The translations under genes were made by a program, and so were the position numbers. This document shows positions 20,574 to 31,749 of a DNA stretch of 64,000 nt, one piece after another. The notes below the pieces were generated by a model, which saw nothing but the letters and a program-made list of their open reading frames with translations, ran no database searches and was not told where the DNA came from. The stretch is from contig OX465281.1 in assembly GCA_949987705.1 (NCBI GenBank), positions 237,171,143 through 237,235,142 on the forward strand. The letters run 5' to 3'. Every line of letters begins with the position of its first letter. Position 1 is the first letter of the stretch. Source of the stretch: Thereva unica (lineage: Eukaryota > Arthropoda > Insecta > Diptera > Therevidae).

Positions 20574-22759
20574 ATTGGTTTATTGGCAAGAGACTTTAGG
20601 GTGCCCCTGACTTTGCTGCGCTTTCTTGCGAAGGCAGTAATCAAAATTTCGCAAAGACTTTCCGTCGACAACTCTCTAGAGAAGTCTCTTCCCTACACAG
20701 GTCGCTTTTTTGGGCCCACCATAAGTCGTTGGAAAAAGTCCGTAAAGGCATACCACACACATTTCGTTGGCGGTTTCATTCAAACTTCAAAATGTGTCCA
20801 AAAACCGTCGGAAAGTCCAACGTAAGGATATCTTTATAAACCTTGTTTTTAACTAGTTACTCAATGAGGGGTGAGAATTATTAACTTTGTTTATAAATTC
20901 TCAATTAATTTGCATAAAACTACCAAAATAAACCATTAATCGCTAACAACACGTTCCCCATAGATCTTGGCAGACGCATGGAAGCATTTTTCAAAAGGGC
21001 TCAACAACAATCGCCCTCAAGGATGTCTTAAAATAAGTTTTGTGTCTGTAGGGCTTTGCATGCCAAAGAACATTCCCAATGGAATCTGCCACATAAACTC
21101 CTCCGCAATCTCATTTGCCCGATTTAGCCGACCGTATAATAAATAATCGAGCTTGCACCTATGAGGAAGCTCTCAAGTGGTTGTTTGTTATATTTATGAA
21201 GAGGCGGTAAAAATATTTGCAAAAATTTTTGTTTGGGTACGAAAGCTTCACCTACGCCAATGTGCTATTCGTCATTGATGGGGGCACAGCTTTTCTTCTG
21301 AACTTGAGTGTTGGCAATGGTTGGTGGCCGTTGGTCCTCCGTGTGCCGCAGTCAACGAGGATATCTTCGCCACGGCGGGTACAATGCTGATTCGGCGCGA
21401 ATCTCATTATACAATTTGTATTGTTTCTGTCATGATCCGATAAAGGAAAATCGAAGACATTTTTCTTAATACTATAAAAAAAATTAAGTAAATTTTCACG
21501 TGTGTTCAGTTTTGCATTACGCTACGGTCACGGGCGGAAAAGCATCCAAGTCCGGGGACTTCGCTCGGAAAAGTCCTGTTTCGGGTTACAGCAAATCCCC
21601 CACCCCCTTCATAGGATGGCCTGAAGTGCATGGTTTTGGCATCCGAAAACGTGTGGTGATTATGAAGAAAGGTTGTAATTAAGAGTCCATCTCCACCAAA
21701 AAAAAAAAAAAAAAATATTACCTTAAAGTGTGTAATCAAATTTTCTGATAAGTTGCTTTCGAGCAGGTGATTATGTGCAGTGGTCACAGTTTTACCTCCC
21801 CCACACATATATATAAGAAAATTTCTGGTCTCCCTAGTGATATATGTATATAATGTTGACCCGGTTTTTTTCCTTAATGAAAAGTGCTCCTTTAGTCCTT
21901 TCTGTAGTGAATGTGTTACAACAGATGCTTCAGTTATTGAAATAGAAACACGTTTACTGTGGGTCGTTTGAACTGTGGATAATCTACCTTTGTTACGTTA
22001 CCGAACGAGATTAAAAAAAAGGATAAGTGTTCATCCATTGTGTTATATAATAGGTGCTGCAGGGAAAACAGGATGTCTGACATAAACAATGGTACGGCAC
22101 ATCAGAAGCCAGGATCAGGAGATGAAGCCAGCTGCTGTCACAGACACACTCTCCTCTCTCTGTCTCCTTGTGTTAAGCAACCTACATATTTTTCTCTATA
22201 TAGATTGTAAATCGAGCATCACAAACTGTATGATAAAATAAGTTTCCTTTTTTTTCTACCCTTTAGATGAGTTCTTGTTTTCAGGTTGTCAGGATATAAC
22301 ATAAAAGCTTCATCCTGAATTTTTATATAAGAGTCAAGTACTATCAACGTGGGGATGCACGTATGTTTTTGGGGGGAGGTTAAATGTTTTGCAGGATATG
22401 TATACAGCTTTTGTTTTGGTTTGATACTTTCCGGTTTGGCAGACATCGTCGATTTGTTTGTCGTTGTTTTCTATTTTGAAAATTAATTTTAGTGAAAAAA
22501 ATTAAAAAGAAAATATTTGATGACTTCCCCGACACAAATATCTTACAATATAAAATTAAAAATTAAATCAATTACCCTTATTGCATAAAACCATCTAAAT
22601 TGGGTTAATCCTAACTATTAGTAAATATTTTTTTCTCAAAGTAACAATAAATTCTAAGTGTTTACTTACAAGCAAACTCGTAACATTGTTAGTAAACAAA
22701 CCATAAAAAAAACTACACCCATAGCAATAGCAATGTTTATGTGGTAATACTTACCATCA
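20574..22759. other. Spacer with no recognised gene
   Basis: Several 60-100-codon frames occur (20583-20825 +, 21506-21808 -, 22219-22446 -), but none resembles a known protein. A poly-A run lies near 21700. No paired ends were seen. Confidence 0.35.
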
Positions 22760-23126
22760 CCCAGCAGGAAAAGTAATGGTTGTGGCATCGAAGTTGTAAT
22801 CCATCCGAAAAATTCTTTGCATTACTTTTTGCGTTACGGAATCGATTACATTTCCATTGTGATGTCCTAGGACGGTAATCGACGAATGACGTAGAATGAC
22901 GAAATCCCGCACACAATTGAAAACAAGATCAAACCAGCTCCAAAGAAAATGTGTCAAATGGGCAAACAAAACAGAGAGAAAATAAAAGAATAAATGTTCG
23001 AAATATCGATTTAAAGGTTGATTTACTACTTTTTGCATTACATTGTAATACGTGAAGATAACCATACTGATTCTTGCAAGAAAACACCTATTACTGTGTT
23101 CAGTAATTACTGATTTTCCTGCTGGG
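22760..23126. mobile_element. MITE with 13-bp inverted ends
   Basis: CCCAGCAGGAAAA at 22760-22772 is matched by its exact inverse at 23114-23126. Subterminal sequence is partly inverted too (agtaatgg versus cagtaattac). Superfamily not assigned. Confidence 0.65.
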
Positions 23127-23940
23127 CAATTTACTGAACAACACCAATGCAAAAGCTATTGAACAAATTCGTAATGTTGTTTTGCGTAAGATAATGATGT
23201 GTTAATTATAATAATTTTTCTTGGATGAAGAGTTTATTATACGTTATACATTAATCAATAACTCGTAGGGTTACGTAGGGTTAACTTTATGGCAAAATTC
23301 GGTTTTATTCATAACATACTTTCCTTCACTCGTTCCAACTCTTCTCTAAAATTTATATGCAGGACGATTTGTCCCATCCTTCAAAAAATGCTTCAGCTTT
23401 GCCGATCACCAGCTCATTGAAGCCATTTCTCTCTTCGTCGAGCATTTCTTTTTCATTTGTGGTCATTTTTTCGCATCGTCCTTCCAAGGAACTAAAAATG
23501 TTTCGGCTGGATTTACACGACCGGACAGCGAGCAAACAAAATTTAGCCTATATCGTTACTTCTCTTTTGAAGTCTGATGAAAAGTCGGATAAGCGTTGCG
23601 GGCGAAACTCCAATGAAAGAACAAACGATGGAGCTAGTAAAAGCAACTGGCTTTTTGTTGTTGCTTTTTGAAATTTTCTTTGTCCTTCTCAATGTAGAAC
23701 AATACGCAGGAACTATTAAAATGCGCGCGTCACAACGTTAAAAGCTGACTTTTGTGTTTTCGGTCGATTTGGTTGCTTTTCATCGATTACTGTCCACTCC
23801 ACTGACTATGGTTTTGAATGTGGAGTGTAGTGATGGATTCATGTTTCTTCCGCTATCACATATCGCAAAAAAAAATCTTTTATTGCGCCTAAACAGTTCC
23901 AAACAGCGCTCCGAATCATCAACATGTTGTTGTTTTTGGT
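23127..23940. other. Spacer with no recognised gene
   Basis: A 104-codon plus-strand frame at 23357-23671 is Ser-rich and not recognised. No repeats noticed. Confidence 0.3.
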
Positions 23941-24170
23941 CAACAGTGGAGGAAGTAAGGCGTCTAGCTACTATCCCAGAGGACCCGGGTTCGGATCCCG
24001 GCAGCCCTACGAGCCTTCGCCTTTTCCACTTTCCAGCCTCCATAATTTTCCTTCTTTCTTCTTCCCCCTTTACATTCCTGATTCCTCCTGCTATAGCCTT
24101 CCAGGGACTACGGCCAGCTCCACCAAAGCGCATGACAAGGGTTGGTTGTTGAGATTCAACTCGTTTCAGG
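23941..24170 (+). mobile_element. tRNA-derived SINE, copy 1
   Basis: The head has gtaaggcgtctagctac and a pol III B-box-like gggttcggatccc. The body shares cttcgccttttccact, gattcctc, tatagccttcc, ctccacca and ttgagattcaactcgttt with the copy at 62973-63180. A ttcttcttcc-rich insertion makes this copy longer. The head resembles tRNA-Arg (compare GGATAAGGCGTC). Confidence 0.75.
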
Positions 24171-24429
24171 AGGCAAAACACTCCAGTGAGTTGTTTCTCG
24201 ATCCCCCGATGTCAAAGTCGCGATAGTAATGCTGGAGAGTAGGTGGTATAAGAATATCGCAGCTAGTTTTTGGCAGTACCTTTCTTTCCGACTAGAGCTG
24301 CTGTTCGCCATTGCATTCTATACGAAGAAAATAGATTGACAGTAGGCCTTTCCTGACCCTTTAGTCCTTCACATAAAAAAACGCGGTATAAATCTTTTCA
24401 ATCGTCGTTACATTCCGCGCATCCTGGGG

Positions 24430-25110
24430 TAGAAAACTCTTAAAAATGTTTAAAAGCTCCATTTAACTCCTCTTATCAAATCACTTGCTGTCATTTAAAC
24501 AGTAACGGCTACGTATTGCTAGGGGGAGGTGTATTTTTCTGGGGCTTTAATGATTATTTTAAAACAAATTATGAATGAAAAACGTCCCTTTTTATACATT
24601 TTTTGTATTTTTTCAGTTTTTTGTATTATAAACGTTTGCTACAGAAATAATTTGTAGGAATTTCTATTAAAAAATATGAAATTTGTGTTTCTAACACTCT
24701 CATTACTAGATTACTGACATTTTCCGTCAGTCACAGGCTTATTATAATGGATAAACTGACTTAGTTGACCAAGGGATTTAAAAGCTCTGCATTTAAAAGC
24801 TCTGCTCAATATATGTATATAATGATAAATTAACTTTATTCATTCGGCATGCGCGCATCCCCTCTCAAATTATTTTGTTGAGTTTTTTCTGCGTTTGTTG
24901 TCGTTTTTACTTAAAAGAGGAGAAACGATAGTTTAAAATTTATAAGATTTGGCAACAAGGTGGCCAGAACTGTTGAAATTTTTTGTGTCACGGAGTTTGA
25001 AAAGATCTATACTCACATCGGATAGAGCTTTCTCATGGACAAATGTACATAGAAAATATTGAATAAGCGGCCTCCTTCTTCGAAACTTCACCAAAAATCC
25101 AAAACAATTT
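24430..25110 (+). repeat. Dispersed repeat D, copy 1
   Basis: It matches 49100-50640 inverted over most of its length: ctcctcttatcaaatcactt, ggaggtgtatttttctgggg, ctacagaaataatttgtagg, ttactagatt, gcatgcgcgcatccc and gtcacggagtttgaaa. There is no coding frame. It is probably a DNA transposon fragment of unknown family. Confidence 0.7.
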
Positions 25111-25342
25111 TGTGCAATTCTTTTATTTTTTTGGAGAAACTGCCGAATTCGCGCCAGTAAACTACAATTCTTCTCGATGGGGCAGAGTCCGAATAACACC
25201 AGTCAAATCATTGGTTTGCTTGAGCGGTATGTTTTCCCGTAAACGTGAATGCTTTTTAATACACACCCGAAATTCATTTTTTTTCATTGCTTTGGAATTT
25301 ACAAAAGGCGTTACTTAAACATTATGACTTGGCAACGAATAG

Positions 25343-26390
25343 TCAGAATGACATTAATTTTTGACACAAGGACGAAAGCATGAGAGTAGGTGTAGAGATC
25401 CTTGAGCATGAAAAGGCTTGGTTTTCTGTGATGACTGGCAGCTCTAGGTCGAATTTCCCGCATATATTCACTAAATTTTGCCAGGAAGATCTGTAGCTGT
25501 GACGTCGAGTCGAAAATTTATCCATAAATTCGAATTGGTGTTCCATAGAGGAGATCAGCTGCTGAAGCTTGTACGTCTTCTTTGTAGCTAGACCTCAGTT
25601 CGAAGAGCACTGTAGGTAGAATCTCCATGGAAGGGGTGCCGTGACACATAAGTGCTGCCTTTAGTGAGTGGTGCCAACGGTCGGTTTGATGCTGGATGGT
25701 AGGGTATAGATATGTTTCGCTCCAATAATGGTGCATCCACACTACGCGGACTTAGGTCATACGCGCTTTTGCCTCTTTTTTTCATATAGAGTTTAATGCC
25801 TTTTTTTGCGATATTTTTAATGGCAAGGGCAGTACAGCCAAACTGCGCGGACCAAAAGCTGTGCTTAAAAAGGTACATTGTACGTCTACACAATACGGGC
25901 TTTTCAAAAGCGCGTATGATTTTTCAAACAAAAATTGATTTGTTTTCTCAATTTGCTCACGATTCAGAACTCATGCGCGCTTTTGTCAGAGGCCGTACGG
26001 CGAAAAACGCGTAGGATCTAAGTATGCGTAGTGTGGACGGCCCATAAGTGTGGTTAGTGCCTTCAATAATGCCGACTCAAATTGAAAACCCTGATCTGCA
26101 ATCCAGTTAGTGGTAGAAGGCAGTTGTTACGCTGCCTGTGTTTAGTGGGACTATCTCAAGTCACCGTGAGAATCTGTCGATCATAGAAACGCAATATTTG
26201 TAGCTGCGAATTTTAGTCATGACAGTGATATCTAAATATACAATGTTCGAAGCGCTAATTGGCGGGAATTTGGATGAGAAGTTTTTTCTAATGACGCTCA
26301 CCCTTGATCGCTGGCAAGGAATGCAAGATTGTGTCCACTGTAATGCATCTACTCTCATGAGAGAATCCATGAATATGGGCAAACATTTGT
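25343..26390 (-). pseudogene. Ty3/gypsy retrotransposon integrase fragment, interrupted
   Basis: The minus strand carries, in order, an integrase zinc-domain end (QSCIPCQRSRV), the catalytic-core start (YLDITVMTKIRSYKYCVSMI then DRFSR), a degraded middle with the QFESALLKALTTLM block, and after a 303-bp MITE the HQTDRWHHSLKAALMCHG, SYKEDVQAS and LLYGTPIRI blocks. It ends near YTYSHAFVRV. These are the signatures of gypsy-group integrases, which insert cDNA into the host genome. Stops and frame shifts break it, and no LTR, RT or protease was found nearby. Confidence 0.85.
25737..26039. mobile_element. MITE inserted in the gypsy integrase
   Basis: Left end tccacactacgcggacttag and right end ctaagtatgcgtagtgtgga are inverted copies. 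The right end extends to cggccc (i.e. GGGCCGTCCACACTACGC read inward); the left edge is degraded. It splits the integrase between the LLKAL block and the H-Q-T-D-R-W-H block. Confidence 0.7.
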
Positions 26391-26399
26391 TTCCGCAAT

Positions 26400-27540
26400 G
26401 AAAAAAGTATGTACCGTCTAATTGTGCCTATTGAAATATCGCAGTATAGGTGTATGATTTAATTCATCGCCAATTTTTGTAAACGCAACGAAGTTGAGTT
26501 TCTCAGTAGCTCTTGCAGCTTGTGATGATCATGATGAAGGCTTGCGGTGCGTCTGCAACCTTGTTGTCAACACCTGTTACATGTATAATCAATCTATGTT
26601 GAAAATTGAGGGATAAAATCCAAATGCCGTAGCTTTTCTCTGAGAAGCTTTTTCCATTTTCTGCTAGCTCTTAAAACCACATAATTAAGTACCACCAAAA
26701 AATCCACTGTTTAATGATACTTGATTCTGATTTGCCTTTAATTGTGAAGCTTTTTTTCGATTAGTATAAAAAGGGAGGATTAGTCTAATACGTCAATTTA
26801 TAAAATACTACAAACAGATCAATATATAATATTTAATAGAAAATAAATATAACAAAAAGCGATCTCAGTTCGAGTTTTGTGGGAGGGTTCTAACAATTTT
26901 TTAAGCAACAACAGAACAAAGGTCCTTATACACCAACTTTTCGACTTTCCGCACAAATGTTTCTTTATGAATAACAAAACGCATTTTTACTTCCCTCTAT
27001 ATCATCATTTATCATTATTTTATTACTGAAATGGTAGGCTTTTTACAATCACAAATATAAAATCATTTTTCATGGAAATAAACTGTTATTTCATTAATGT
27101 TTTATTCCAGCCCATTAGCTGGAATCGATTTATTTCAAAAAGGAAGCATAAAGCCTTCTATCTTGACAAAAAACAGAGACAGACTGTCTGTAGTAAATTT
27201 TTTTAAGTTGGTCGACTGTTTTATACCTTAAAACGATCATAAGGAATTTTTAGTTGTCTGATTACAATTCACGAATATAATTCATTTGCTGATAAACTTG
27301 CAATGTCGAGGTTTTAAATAACTCAGGGTAATTCAAACGAGTGCTAGAGCTACCAGCATTTTTCAACTGCGTCAAATTTGATGACAGCATTTTTAGTAGT
27401 AAATGAGATACGCTTGTTCACTTTCATCTAGAAAGGGGCATTTTTCGGTGGGTGAACAAGTTCAACACAAAAGTTAATTAGAGAATTTGTTGATATTACG
27501 CAAAGACGGTTTGAGTCAATACAATCGACTTGAAAGACCG
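26400..27540. other. AT-rich spacer
   Basis: A TATAAAAAG near 26766 followed by AATAAATA near 26843 is vaguely LTR-like but unpaired. No gene visible. Confidence 0.3.
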
Positions 27541-27988
27541 GGTATCTTCAAAAATGCTAAAAATGTACGTAGTGATGCGCATCACTACCCTATCATGACT
27601 CTTGGCACTCAATGATGCGGCATCACTACTTGAATGATGATGATGCACAGTTTGACATTTATGATTGGTCTTTTTGCATGTAAGTCAATAAATTTGTTTT
27701 TTTTTTTTCTTTTTTTACACTTTGTATGCTCTATTAAATGGCTCAACAAAAACTCACACAATATATTTTCCATATTTCGCGTCGTTTTATTCATTTCACT
27801 TTGCCGTTTGACATCTCGACAACAAAGCATCATGAAATGCCGTGATGCCATATTTGCTTGATTTTGATGCATCCGATGCTAATATGCGGCGAAAATGAAC
27901 ATTAAACAGACGGCATCACGATGCGCCTCAGACTATTTTGAATACTTGATCCGCATCACCAAAGCATCGATGCATTTTTGAAGTTACC
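27541..27988. mobile_element. MITE with GATGC/GCATC-rich interior
   Basis: Left end ggtatcttcaaaaatgc (27541) and right end gcatttttgaagttacc are inverted copies with one mismatch. Short motifs such as gatgcgcatcac and gcatcac recur in both orientations next to the ends. The central frames are not recognised. Confidence 0.65.
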
Positions 27989-28175
27989 GACCATTTGCGT
28001 CTCAGACACGTCGCATCTCGGTAGGTTCCAAAAACACTCAAGATTTCATATATGACGCTGAGCACTGTACGCTGAAAAGACAGGATTCATAAATTTCGAG
28101 TTGTTGCCGGTGAGTCGAAATCTTTTTGCAAAGAATGACAGGTTATCTAAGAAAGAGACGTGTAATTTTTATAAA

Positions 28176-28480
28176 GTTTAGCCGGACTTAAACGAGGCAG
28201 TACATTTGCCCCTTATAATATGGTAAATTGTACTAATGCCTCAATTTTTGAAATGTCCCGGTTCAAAAATAATGTTCTACGAGTATATCGAGATGAATGA
28301 GGCGAGGTGTGATTATAAATACGTAGTGCAAGGGTTTCTTCTTTCTTACTTAATTTGCGGCAGTAAAACATCCAATTTGGCGAGGTGAGGTTTTAAATAC
28401 GAATTGGAGAGATTTTTACTACTTTTTCAAAAGAAACACCCTTACAAACACATTTAATAGACGTTTAGTTTTTGCAGACC
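28176..28480 (+). mobile_element. hAT-type MITE family H, truncated copy
   Basis: agccggacttaaacgaggca, ggtaaattgtact, gcctcaattttt and aaatgtcccggtt match the copies at 36129-36946 and (inverted) 41995-42269. The other end is missing. Confidence 0.65.
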
Positions 28481-29781
28481 CCCGAGAACAATGTTATAAT
28501 TCTCTTAGCAAATTTTAGCGGCAAATTTTGTTGAGGCAAAGTGAGAAAAAGAAACAAATTGCCCTGCGATCTCTTGTCTTTAGAACCAGTGGGGATAATA
28601 AAAGAAATGATGCATAGTGTAACATACCCTAATGGATCAAAGTTTTAACATTAGTATTAAATTGTGTACTATGTGCGTTTAACCCTTTGTGGTCGGTGTC
28701 CCCGTAGCGAAGACATTTTTAAATCAATGACCCCACAGCGAACACCTTCGCAAAAACGAGGCTGTCCACCGTTGGTCTATATTATCGCAGAATATCGTTT
28801 ATGATCTTTTCTTGAGTATCCCTTGTTAAATTCAGTGAAAGCTTGCTTATTCCTTTAGTTAGTCCTAATTAACAGAGTTCTTAGCTCAGTCGACTAGTTT
28901 GACAGATAGAAGAACGTTTTTGCGGAAGCGCCAAATAAACTTGTTGGACTTAACTTATTAAGCTGTAAATTTTTAAAAATATTCAATAAAATAAAACATT
29001 TAAATTCCACAAACCACTAAATTGCAAACACCGCGAACTCTTACACTATGCTTGACCAATCACCAATCCATGTTGAAAAATATGTGCAATATGTGTATAT
29101 GACCTACATGACGTCTTTTCAACCTGTAAAATGATTTTCTTAAAGGTATTCCATTTTAAAGATTAATCACATGAAACGACGAGTTGGACGACTGCGCACA
29201 TATTCTCTACGTATTAAATGGCTGAACTGAAACAAAGAGCTTCGCAAGAGCTTTTGAAAGCACTTATAGAAACGTCTTGCATATAGAGGTACTTAATATC
29301 CATTCGATAGAGTATTGACTTTGCAATTTGTAGTCACAGAATGCTACTTACTGTCTGTGTCTGAAGTAGTTGGGGAGATTTAATTCATCAATTTGATTTG
29401 AAAATGACTCCTTGTTTGTTGTTGTTCAACAATATATTTTTATTTTTGTTTTTAGTTCTTCGTACTTTTATAACTATGCAGAAGTTCTGTTTGATACGAA
29501 AGTTTCAAGGATACGACAGTTCTTAGGGACCCAAGAAATTGAATCAGAAATATCGAAAAAAAATAAAGAAATTTAAAGTTTAAAAATACTAACAAAAACG
29601 CTTTTATTTTGAACTAAAAGCTAAAGTTTTTATTGTTTTAGTAATTGAAGGTCCTAAGAAGAGAGTAGAAAAAGAGATACGCCCCGGCGAAGTTTGATTT
29701 ACGAATATATTCGCCGATGGCACCACAACATCACAGGGCGCCTAGCCAGGGACATAGTTAGAGACCGCCAACTGGTCTAGC
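28481..29781. other. Spacer with no recognised gene
   Basis: TTAACCCTTTGTGGTCGGTG at 28679 is piggyBac-like in form but has no partner end. Nothing else seen. Confidence 0.3.
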
Positions 29782-30020
29782 CTATTAAATAGGGGTACGG
29801 GGATCCCGAGGATTGTCCCGCCAGACAATGAACCTCGATGTAGGACTGGAATTTTCATAGATAGCCAAACCTCTATAAGAGCTATAGATTCTGTGATGCG
29901 ATTCATCTTAGTGGAGTTATGCAGGGTAAGATATCTAGACGGTAGAAAGCATAACATGACTCTCATCTGGGTCCCCGGACATAGGAACCTAGAAGGGAAC
30001 GAGAAACTCAACTACATATA
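29782..30020 (+). pseudogene. I-like LINE RNase H fragment
   Basis: A plus-strand frame opens after a stop at 29779 and reads IFIDSQTSIRAIDSV, then LIWVPGHRNLEGNEK. These are the D-S-Q and W-V-P-G-H...G-N-E motifs of the RNase H domain carried by I-group LINEs. The final catalytic Asp region is cut off. Compare the fragments at 38620 and 43892. Confidence 0.8.
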
Positions 30021-30567
30021 TAGACAGCCTCTCTGACTTTAGGAGATTGAGATGGTAAGCAGCCCGATATGCAGGTTCAAACCCAGTATATTTGACTAAA
30101 TATGTAGCACTCTGGAGATCTGCATTATCTATAGGACGATTTGGCAGTAATACCAATGAATTTCCTAAACAGACCTCCAAGGGATATTGCCAGAACTACC
30201 ACAATTATTATGGTACATTGGCTCATAGAGGACCAATCTTTAAACCAACACCAAACCTTGAGTGCAATTTAAACAGCCACCAAACCTCTTTCTCCAAAAA
30301 ATAAGTAGCTGAAGTTGATATTTTTGTTTAAAAAAACCCCTAAAGTTGGACTTTGACGACTCATAACGCGTTGTTGGGAAGATAGAACCATCAATTTTAC
30401 CATCGTCTTCTTCTTCTTTGATCCGTTAGGTGGTGGTTGGAGTGGAAGGTCCCCGCAACGGATACGCTGCTGTCGGTGCCACAGACAATTTTTCAATATC
30501 ACTCACAGACTGTAAATAATATTGCACAAATCAAAATATTGCGCAATATTATTGTTATTGTCTAGGC
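30021..30567. other. Spacer with no recognised feature
   Basis: No family-level similarity and no repeat pairs seen. Confidence 0.35.
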
Positions 30568-30620
30568 CAGCGGTCGGCAACCTATGGCATGCGTGCCACT
30601 AAGTGACACGCAAGAAGATC
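30568..30620. mobile_element. Orphan hAT-type terminal repeat
   Basis: CAGCGGTCGGCAACCTATGG followed by catgcgtgccact has the classic form of a hAT end (CAG.GGTC.GCAACC). No inverse partner is visible downstream, so only one end of a truncated element remains; its inner limit is unknown. Confidence 0.6.
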
Positions 30621-31111
30621 TGTGATGGCGCGCTGCACTCGACAATCGCGTCGGCGTGCCCTTTCATATTCATGCTCGACTGCTATCGAGGGATGCGCAA
30701 TTGTTCCCAGACGTACACACACGTAAGAAATATACGGTACCACTACCGCCGGAGACCCAATTCATTCAAATGTTGATATAAAGGCCACCATTCAGTCATT
30801 CACATACAGGCCGCCGGCAGGATATGGCCTGAAGGTTTTTCGCCTTGAGGCCAACTATCACCACACTCATCAACCGCCAACTGGATGGCGCCTCTAAATG
30901 TATTTAAGTTGTCGGCCCTTTTATTATGTATATATGCAAGTGCATTGCTTATGCTGTTATGACACTTGCTTGTTTTCCGTCTGAATTTCCAAATTTTAAG
31001 TATCGTGTAAGCGAAAGAAAAAATCACTTGGAAATTTTACATAGGAGTGAAAGAGTAAACTATGCTTCGTATTAAGTTGGAGTGCGCGAAAAGCTCGTCT
31101 TAACTGCATGA
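30621..31111. other. Spacer, possibly interior of the truncated hAT element
   Basis: No coding similarity recognised. Confidence 0.3.
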
Positions 31112-31196
31112 AATTAAGACGATATAAAATTAAGTACACGAAAAAGAATACACAAAACATTCTTTTTCGTGTACTTAATGTGAAATCGTCTTAATT
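31112..31196. repeat. 85-bp hairpin
   Basis: The arm aattaagacgatataaaatt then aagtacacgaaaaagaat is followed by a 9-nt loop and its imperfect inverse. The arm motif ttaagtacacgaa recurs inverted as ttcgtgcacttaa near 31720, so it may be the terminus of the Harbinger remnant. Confidence 0.7.
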
Positions 31197-31347
31197 TTTG
31201 ACATATGTTGAAACATTAAATTCATGTTTGTTCAAATGGAAATGGAAATGGTTACAAATTTAGAAACATTAGCTTTATTATCAGCAAATCAGTGTTTATT
31301 AGCTTGTTTGTTTATATTTAACAAAAACAAAAAAAAAATCAAAAAAA

Positions 31348-31641
31348 TTGTTCTCTGCTAAATGGCTTTTACGGCGTGAAAGTGAAGGTTTTACCAATAA
31401 ACTGTTGAGAGAAATACTGGATGAGGACACTCGTTTATTCAAAACTGTATTGAGGATGACTCCAATTCAATTTCAAACAATTTTGGAAAAAGTCGCTCCT
31501 TTTATTCAGAAGCAGGATACAACCTTCAGGAAAAGTATAAGTCCTGCAGAAATATTGCAAGTAACTTTGATATATTTGGCAACGGGTATAATTATGCAAA
31601 ATACGGTGGTTTACTTTTTGGTTACTAAAACGCAAAAATAA
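31348..31641 (+). pseudogene. PIF/Harbinger-type transposase N-terminal fragment
   Basis: The frame contains KWLLRRESEGFTNKLLREI, FKTVLRMTPIQFQTILEKV and PFIQKQDTTFRKSISPAEI then ILQVTLIYLATG. This matches the N-terminal part of PIF/Harbinger nucleases (RxxxGxxNxLLxEL, FLRM, I.KQDT.xR..I...E.L.xTLRYLATG). The DDE catalytic region is missing after LATG; the frame ends 20 codons later. TTAAGTRCACGAA-type inverted motifs near 31129 and 31720 may be the element ends, which would imply an internally deleted copy of about 0.6 kb. Confidence 0.75.
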
Positions 31642-31749
31642 CAGTCAACCAACTGCACGAAAAAGGAATGAACTTGTCACTCTCTAACGCAAATATCTCT
31701 TTCATCCATTGCTTAAATTCGTGCACTTAAGATTTAGATTTTAAGTTGA

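Noticed and set aside
23985..24005. tRNA-like B box, first read as a tRNA gene
   Set aside because: No cloverleaf forms, and the body matches the SINE copy at 62973-63180.
23754..24226. Overlapping 100-133-codon frames on both strands
   Set aside because: They run through the SINE body; chance frames in CT-rich repeat sequence.
26760..26900. TATAAAAAG plus AATAAATA as a solo LTR
   Set aside because: No TG...CA borders, no primer-binding site, no target duplication, and the orientation is opposite to the gypsy integrase.
28679..28700. TTAACCCTTTG... as a piggyBac terminus
   Set aside because: No inverse partner and no piggyBac transposase frame nearby.
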